Positions 15,266 through 19,282 of a DNA stretch of 19,282 nucleotides are shown piece by piece. A model generated the notes under the pieces. That model had not been told where the DNA came from, made no database searches, and saw only the letters and a list, made by a program, of their open reading frames with translations. Each line of letters begins with the position of its first letter. Position 1 is the stretch's first letter. The translations under genes were made by a program, and so were the position numbers. The DNA comes from Bacteroidales bacterium (GTDB taxonomy: Bacteria; Bacteroidota; Bacteroidia; Bacteroidales; UBA932): assembly GCA_017614795.1 (NCBI GenBank), contig JAGABD010000091.1:1-19282 (forward strand), read 5' to 3'.

Positions 15266-16198
15266 GTGAAGAACTGGTATTCCTTTCTCGGTTGCCTTCT
15301 CCTCGCGGCGGCGATCTGGCTGATTCACAATCTGTCCCGAATGAACGTGGACATTGTGAGCAAGCAGATCGTGGCCGAAAGCAATATCGAGGGCAGGGCC
15401 ATCCGGGCAAGCGAATCCCTCACCGTAACCGCTCGCTGCAAGGCGTCGGGCTTCAGGCTCATCTACCTCCATTCCGACGACAAGGTGCGCGTAGTGCGTT
15501 TCGACCCGGAGGATTTCCAGTACGAGGGGGGAGACAACTACGTCATCCAGTCCGCCCAGCTGTACAAGTATGTCACCGCCATTTTCGGCCCGGTGCATTC
15601 GGTGGAATCCTTCATCACGGACAAACTGGTCTGCCGTTTCACCCGCGAGGACTGCGTGAAGGTGCCGGTCAAGGCCATCAGCAACATCCGTTTCAAGCCC
15701 CAGTATACGCTTCTTTCCGAACTTGAGCTCAGCCCCGATTCCGTGCTGGTTTACGGTATGCCGGAGATGCTCAAGAGGATAAGCGTGGTCTACACCTCGA
15801 ACATCGTCAAGAACGACGTCCGGGGCGACCTGCACGGAGAAGTGGCGCTGGAGAAGCCCGCTGGAGTGCGTCTGAGCCAGGACGAAGTTGGCTATACCCT
15901 TCGTGTCGGCCGTTACGTAGAGGTCAAGGCGAGCCTGCCGGTGCAGATTCGCAACCTGCCCGAGAAGGTGAACGTTTCCATCTTCCCGGCGCTTGTGGAC
16001 GTGTATCTGCGATGCAAGTTCCCCCTGGTCGCCGACGACCCTTCCGAAGGGCTCGAATGCTATGTGGACTACAACGAATTCGCAGGCTCGATGACGGGCA
16101 AGTGCGTCATCCATTGCGGCGCCCTTCCGGTCGGAGTTATATCCTGCCGGCTGGAGCCGGAGATGTGCGAATGCGTGGAAAAACTGCCCGAGCGATGA
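15266..16198 (+). CDS. YbbR-like domain membrane-anchored protein
   Basis: A 310-residue protein with an N-terminal hydrophobic anchor (about residues 3-20, WYSFLGCLLLAAAIWLIH) and a long extracytoplasmic beta-rich part. Segments such as VPVKAISNIRFKPQYTLLSELELSPDSVLVYGMPEML and VEVKASLPVQIRNLPEKVNVSIFPALVDVYLR resemble YbbR repeats, which occur in proteins linked to cell-envelope functions. The start is GTG at 15266, 3 bases after yajC; the next ATG in frame (15341) would remove the anchor. Its stop overlaps the coaE ATG by 4 bases. The order yajC, YbbR protein, coaE is one I associate with Bacteroidota genomes. Confidence 0.8.
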   Translation: MKNWYSFLGCLLLAAAIWLIHNLSRMNVDIVSKQIVAESNIEGRAIRASESLTVTARCKASGFRLIYLHSDDKVRVVRFDPEDFQYEGGDNYVIQSAQLYKYVTAIFGPVHSVESFITDKLVCRFTREDCVKVPVKAISNIRFKPQYTLLSELELSPDSVLVYGMPEMLKRISVVYTSNIVKNDVRGDLHGEVALEKPAGVRLSQDEVGYTLRVGRYVEVKASLPVQIRNLPEKVNVSIFPALVDVYLRCKFPLVADDPSEGLECYVDYNEFAGSMTGKCVIHCGALPVGVISCRLEPEMCECVEKLPER

Positions 16199-16716
16199 AG
16201 ACCGTGCTCGTGACAGGCGGAATAGCCAGCGGAAAAAGCGCGGTATGCGCGCATCTGCAGGCACTCGGCCTGCCGGTATACGACTGCGATTCGCGCGCCA
16301 AGGCCCTCTATGATGAGGTGCCGGGGCTCAAGGCCCGCGTCGAGAAGGCGCTTGGACTTCCGTTTTCGGAAATCGGAGTGATTTTCTCCAATGCTGCCAG
16401 GCGCGAGGCGGTGGAGGCGGTGGTCTTCCCCGAGGTGCTGAAAGACATAAGAAAATGGAAAAGCGGCCTCGGCGACGCGCCCATCTGCTTCATCGAGTCC
16501 GCAATAGCGGCGCAGAAGCCCATATTCGACGCAGAATGGGACGAAGTGTGGATGGTCGACGCGCCCCTGGAAAAGCGCATTATGCGCAATCCGAAGACCG
16601 CCGAGCGCGCAGCCGCCCAGCATCCGGAGGATGTGAAGGCGGACATCGTGATAATGAATGACGGCTCTCTTGAAGAGCTTGACGCAAAGATTGATAATAT
16701 TTTGAAAAGCACATAA
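16195..16716 (+). CDS. coaE: Dephospho-CoA kinase (short form)
   Basis: A 173-residue P-loop kinase for the last step of coenzyme A synthesis, ATP plus dephospho-CoA to CoA. The P-loop GGIASGKS is at residues 8-15, the substrate-side acidic pair Asp30/Asp32 in VYDCDSRAK, and the family ending ADIVIMNDGSLEEL is present. It is about 25 residues shorter than usual (roughly 200): the region that normally reads like RDGxSREEVxxRIxxQ is reduced to RNPKTAERAAAQ, and the usual His-Pro after the LDR region is Phe-Pro (VVFPEV). The ATG at 16195 overlaps the upstream stop. The frame stays open upstream inside the YbbR gene, but that part is not coding. Confidence 0.88.
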   Translation: MKTVLVTGGIASGKSAVCAHLQALGLPVYDCDSRAKALYDEVPGLKARVEKALGLPFSEIGVIFSNAARREAVEAVVFPEVLKDIRKWKSGLGDAPICFIESAIAAQKPIFDAEWDEVWMVDAPLEKRIMRNPKTAERAAAQHPEDVKADIVIMNDGSLEELDAKIDNILKST

Positions 16717-16718
16717 CA

Positions 16719-17144
16719 ATGGAAAAGACTGATCTCAGCAAAATTCTGTCCGTGTCCGGACAGCACGGACTGTACAAGTTCCTGGCTCTGAGCCGCAACA
16801 ACGCGGCCATAGCCGAAAGCCTCGCGGACGGCCATCGCACCGTTTTCGACGCGCACAGCCGCATTACCTCCCTCGCCGACATCGCGGTGTTCACCGACAG
16901 CGGCGAGCTCAAGCTCAAAGAGGTGTTCCTGGCAATCAAGAAGGCTCTCGCTGGTGCTGAAGCCCCCACGTCGAAGTCTTCAGCCGAGGAAATCAAGGCC
17001 CTCTTCGACAAGGCTGTTCCCGATTACGATGCCGACCGCTTCTATGTCTCGCATATGAAGAAGATCCTTGACTGGTACAACGAACTTGTCAAATTCGCAT
17101 CGCTCGATTTCGTGGAGGAGGAAGAACCCGAAACCGAAGCATAA
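16719..17144 (+). CDS. DUF5606-like conserved Bacteroidota protein
   Basis: A 141-residue soluble protein with no signal peptide. The N terminus (LSKILSVSGQHGLYKFLALSRNNAAIAESL) matches my memory of the DUF5606 family (KILAISGKPGLYKL type), found next to coaE in Bacteroidota. It continues with ITSLADIAVFTDSGELKLKEVFLAIKKA, a Ser/Ala linker around 80-90, and YDADRFYVSHMKKILDWYNELVKFASLDF before a Glu-rich tail (VEEEEPETEA). Function is unknown. It begins 2 bases after coaE and ends 1 base before the lipoprotein gene, so it belongs to the same operon. Confidence 0.75.
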   Translation: MEKTDLSKILSVSGQHGLYKFLALSRNNAAIAESLADGHRTVFDAHSRITSLADIAVFTDSGELKLKEVFLAIKKALAGAEAPTSKSSAEEIKALFDKAVPDYDADRFYVSHMKKILDWYNELVKFASLDFVEEEEPETEA

Positions 17145-17145
17145 T

Positions 17146-18363
17146 ATGAAACGATTCCTGCTCCTGGCTGCCCTCGCGGCGCTTGCCCTGGTTTCCTGCA
17201 AAAAGGAAATCGATACCAAATCGGAGAAACTGTATGTCGTCACCGGCGATTCGCAGGTAACCAGTACAAATGTAACCCTTTCCGGAAGGGTATTGTCCAG
17301 CGTCCTTGAAGAAGCTGGCGCGGCGGGTTTCGTGCTCAGCAGGACTTCGGGCAAATACTCTTCGCCAAAGAGGTTCTCCGTTTCCAATCTTGAGGGAGCG
17401 GATTATTCCGTCACCGTGACGATTGACGGCGACCTCGACGGGTTGCACGGCGTCAGATGGTATTACAAGGCATTCGTCGACCTGGATTCCGGACGCAAGT
17501 TCGGCAAAGAGCGCAGTTTCTTGGTCGATCCGATTCACGTCACGAGCATCGCCCTGAATCCTTCTACCTCACAGTATAATCTGAAAGTAGGGGAGACCGC
17601 GAGCATCGCTGTGGTTGTAAAGCCCGATAACGCTTCGGACAAGTCTTTTACATTCGCATCGTCGAACGCCAAGATTGCTTCGGTCAAATCCGCTACGGTG
17701 AACGGCAACCCGGGCATTTTGATCACAGCCCTGAAAGCGGGTCAGACAACCATCACCGTTACATCGGACGACAGCAAGTATAAAGCAAGCTGCGATGTCT
17801 CCGTCCGTTCAGCCACTGCGCCTTCCGGCGCGGTCGACCTTGGCCTCGGCGTATACTGGGGTACCCGCAACCTCGGGGCAAGCTCCGATCTGGATGCTGG
17901 AACCGCATATTCTTTGAAATCCGGCGAAGATCCTGCGACTAAGGCCAAGGGAAGTCCATGGAGGATGCCTACGGAGAAAGAAGTCGAGCAGCTCTACAAG
18001 AAGTGCACAATGAGCTTTGTCACGGACGGAACATCCTGGAGTTCAGATGAGACCCGGGTTTCGAAACAGGTTCGTGGCATAAAGTTCACTTCGACAATTA
18101 ACGGGAACAGTATAATAATGCCGGCGGTTTTTGATGTGTGGAAGAAGGTAAACTATGACCCCGAACAGTGGCAACTCACCTACTTGACCAGATATGGGAC
18201 AGGGTCCTGGACAAGTGCGGGACGCGTAATGGTTTACGAGATGAAGATGATCCAGAAGTACTACGCATCCGACGGCGAGTTGATTTCAACGAATTACTAC
18301 AACGATCAGTTCGATTACCTGCCCAGCGCCTACATGGTCTACGTTCGCCCGGTCGCCGACTAG
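17146..18363 (+). CDS. Surface lipoprotein with Ig-like (Big_2) and FISUMP-like C-terminal domain
   Basis: A 405-residue predicted lipoprotein. The signal MKRFLLLAALAALALVSC gives lipidated Cys18, followed by KKEID, a charged stretch like the lipoprotein surface-export signal of Bacteroidota. Residues about 25-125 form a beta-rich domain of unclear family. Residues about 129-221 look like a bacterial Ig-like group 2 domain (SIALNPSTSQYNLKVGETASI ... ALKAGQTTITVTSDD). Residues about 226-405 resemble the FISUMP-type domain: AVDLGLGVYWGTRNLGAS, SPWRMPTEKEVEQL and the C-terminal AYMVYVRPV. I chose the ATG at 17146, which gives a clean signal peptide; an upstream in-frame start would overlap the previous gene. 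Likely cell surface; ligand unknown. GC content appears lower than its neighbours. Confidence 0.85.
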   Translation: MKRFLLLAALAALALVSCKKEIDTKSEKLYVVTGDSQVTSTNVTLSGRVLSSVLEEAGAAGFVLSRTSGKYSSPKRFSVSNLEGADYSVTVTIDGDLDGLHGVRWYYKAFVDLDSGRKFGKERSFLVDPIHVTSIALNPSTSQYNLKVGETASIAVVVKPDNASDKSFTFASSNAKIASVKSATVNGNPGILITALKAGQTTITVTSDDSKYKASCDVSVRSATAPSGAVDLGLGVYWGTRNLGASSDLDAGTAYSLKSGEDPATKAKGSPWRMPTEKEVEQLYKKCTMSFVTDGTSWSSDETRVSKQVRGIKFTSTINGNSIIMPAVFDVWKKVNYDPEQWQLTYLTRYGTGSWTSAGRVMVYEMKMIQKYYASDGELISTNYYNDQFDYLPSAYMVYVRPVAD

Positions 18364-18386
18364 CCCGCACGGCGCTTTCCTAACAT

Positions 18387-19136
18387 TTATTTCGCTTTCT
18401 GCAACTCTACCTTATAGAGTTTCGGCCAGCGCTTGCCGGTAAGGTAGATGGAGCCGGAAGCGTCGACGGCAATGCCGTTCAGCACATCGGTGTCGGGCTC
18501 GCGAAGCTTGCGGGGAAGCAGCCCCTCACAGTTGACCGTGGCTTCGACTTCGCCCGTTTCGGGATTGATGATCAGAATCATATCGGTCAGATAGACGTTG
18601 GCCCAGATGCGGCCGTCTATCCATTCGAGTTCGTTGATGTTGTTTATGAGCCTGCCGTTCAAGCGAACCTCGATGCGCTTCTCCAATTTGAATTCAGGAG
18701 ACAAGAAATACAGCTTAGAACTGCCGTCTGAAGCGATGAGCGAGGTGCCGTCGGTGGTTAGTCCCCAGCCCTCACGGGGATAGGAGTAGCTCTGCCTGTA
18801 TTCCAGCGTCGCGGCGTCGTAGACGAAGGCGACCTTGTTGGTCCAGGTCAGCACGTATAGTTTGTCGCCCAGTACTACCGAGCCTTCTGCGAAGTATTTG
18901 CGGGAGAAATAAATCTTGGTTAGAACATTCCCTGTGGCCAGATCGACCTTTCTAAGTGAAGATGCGCCATTGAGCCCCGTCGTCTCGTACAAAACCCCAT
19001 CCTGAAAGAAGAGCCCCTGCGTATAGGCTTCCCTGTCGTGGGGATACTCCGCCAGCACCTTCAGCGTGTAGCGTTGCGGTTCCTTGGCTCCACAGGAGAG
19101 GGTGATTAGGCAGAATAAGATGAGCAAATGACGCAT
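18387..19136 (-). CDS. Glutaminyl-peptide cyclotransferase-like protein (lipoprotein)
   Basis: A 249-residue protein of the plant/bacterial-type glutamine cyclotransferase family (Glu_cyclase_2), a five-bladed beta-propeller that turns N-terminal glutamine into pyroglutamate. Recognisable blocks: FPHDREAYTQGLFF-like (here YPHDREAYTQGLFF), LYETTGLNGASSLRKVDL, FAEGSVVLGDKLYVLTWTNKVAFVYD, GWGLTTDGTSLIASDGSS, NNINELEWIDGRIWANVYLTD and VLNGIAVD. The N terminus MRHLLILFCLITLSC looks like a lipoprotein signal with Cys15, although the lipobox is not perfect. It is convergent with the preceding lipoprotein gene (23 bases between) and divergent from rnpB. Confidence 0.88.
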   Translation of the reverse strand: MRHLLILFCLITLSCGAKEPQRYTLKVLAEYPHDREAYTQGLFFQDGVLYETTGLNGASSLRKVDLATGNVLTKIYFSRKYFAEGSVVLGDKLYVLTWTNKVAFVYDAATLEYRQSYSYPREGWGLTTDGTSLIASDGSSKLYFLSPEFKLEKRIEVRLNGRLINNINELEWIDGRIWANVYLTDMILIINPETGEVEATVNCEGLLPRKLREPDTDVLNGIAVDASGSIYLTGKRWPKLYKVELQKAK

Positions 19137-19143
19137 ATCAACG

Positions 19144-19151
19144 CAAAAGTA
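19144..19151 (-). promoter_or_regulatory. -7 promoter box for the cyclotransferase gene
   Basis: On the minus strand this reads TACTTTTG, matching TAnnTTTG. It lies only 7 bases before the ATG at 19136, so transcription would begin very near or at the start codon. Confidence 0.5.
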
Positions 19152-19163
19152 AGCATTTTTTAC

Positions 19164-19171
19164 TAATTTTG
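19164..19171 (+). promoter_or_regulatory. -7 promoter box for rnpB
   Basis: TAATTTTG matches TAnnTTTG and lies a few bases before the inferred 5' end of the RNase P RNA. It is back to back with the minus-strand box at 19144-19151. No clear -33 element is seen. Confidence 0.6.
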
Positions 19172-19176
19172 CAGCG

Positions 19177-19282
19177 CCACAGGCGGGACGGTCTGTCGCC
19201 CGAAAGGGAGGAAAGTCCGGACAGGAAAGGGCACCCCGCTGCGGAAAGCGCAGAAGGGAGTAATCTTTTGGAGGCCGTAACA
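19177..19282 (+). ncRNA. rnpB: RNase P RNA, 5' part (runs off the window)
   Basis: Catalytic RNA of ribonuclease P, which matures tRNA 5' ends. The universally conserved GAGGAAAGTCC (19208-19218, conserved region I) followed by GGACAG is present. Hairpins with GGCG/CGCC upstream and CTGCG-GAAAG-CGCAG (19239-19253) downstream fit the P3 and later specificity-domain stems. The 5' end is inferred from the promoter box and may be off by several bases; the 3' part, including conserved regions IV and V, is beyond the window. Confidence 0.93.

Noticed and set aside
16012..16194. N-terminal extension of coaE into the YbbR gene
   Set aside because: The P-loop starts right after the ATG at 16195, and the extension is out of frame with the YbbR protein coded there.

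Overview
The window looks like a chromosomal stretch of an uncultured, fairly GC-rich member of the Bacteroidales (Bacteroidota). The reasons are: NADP-type glutamate dehydrogenase; the gene sets zapA/ncRNA/rny and nusB/yajC/YbbR/coaE; a PUR (DUF3276) protein and a DUF5606-like protein; a lipoprotein with a FISUMP-like domain; near absence of Shine-Dalgarno sites; and -7 promoter boxes of the Bacteroidota form TAnnTTTG. Genus cannot be fixed from sequence alone. There are no tRNAs, CRISPR arrays, transposase genes or phage genes. No gene-free stretch exceeds about 205 bases.

Layout. (1) 1-6254, plus strand, a tightly packed run: the 3' end of gdhA; a 980-residue protein with two receiver-like domains and a PEP-synthase-type ATP-binding domain; orphan rmlA; a GHMP kinase resembling plant galacturonokinase; and a sugar-1-phosphate nucleotidyltransferase. 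The last two form a kinase-plus-pyrophosphorylase pair suited to salvaging a free sugar or uronic acid into a nucleotide sugar. (2) 6281-10619, plus strand: a small coiled-coil protein, zapA, a structured RNA that I call a 6S RNA candidate with an excellent terminator, rny (RNase Y), and a DsbD-family thiol:disulfide transporter. (3) 10669-13939, minus strand: a purine salvage operon read PUR protein, SAH/MTA/adenosine-deaminase-type amidohydrolase, and two tandem purine nucleoside phosphorylases that differ at the key base-recognition residue (Asn versus Asp). (4) 13991-18363, plus strand: nusB, yajC, YbbR-like, coaE, DUF5606-like protein, then an Ig/FISUMP-like surface lipoprotein. (5) 18387-19136, minus strand: glutaminyl-peptide cyclotransferase-like lipoprotein, sharing a divergent promoter region with rnpB, whose 5' part ends the window.

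Most notable: the DsbD gene carries two copies of a short repeat element in opposite orientation. Each sits in frame in an extracytoplasmic linker. Copy 1 is exactly 45 codons and bounded by long imperfect terminal inverted repeats. This looks like a miniature palindromic element that can be translated in either direction. Next in interest are the receiver/PPDK_N protein, which lacks the normal phosphohistidine and PEP-binding domains, and the Asn/Asp divergence between the tandem nucleoside phosphorylases beside a deaminase.
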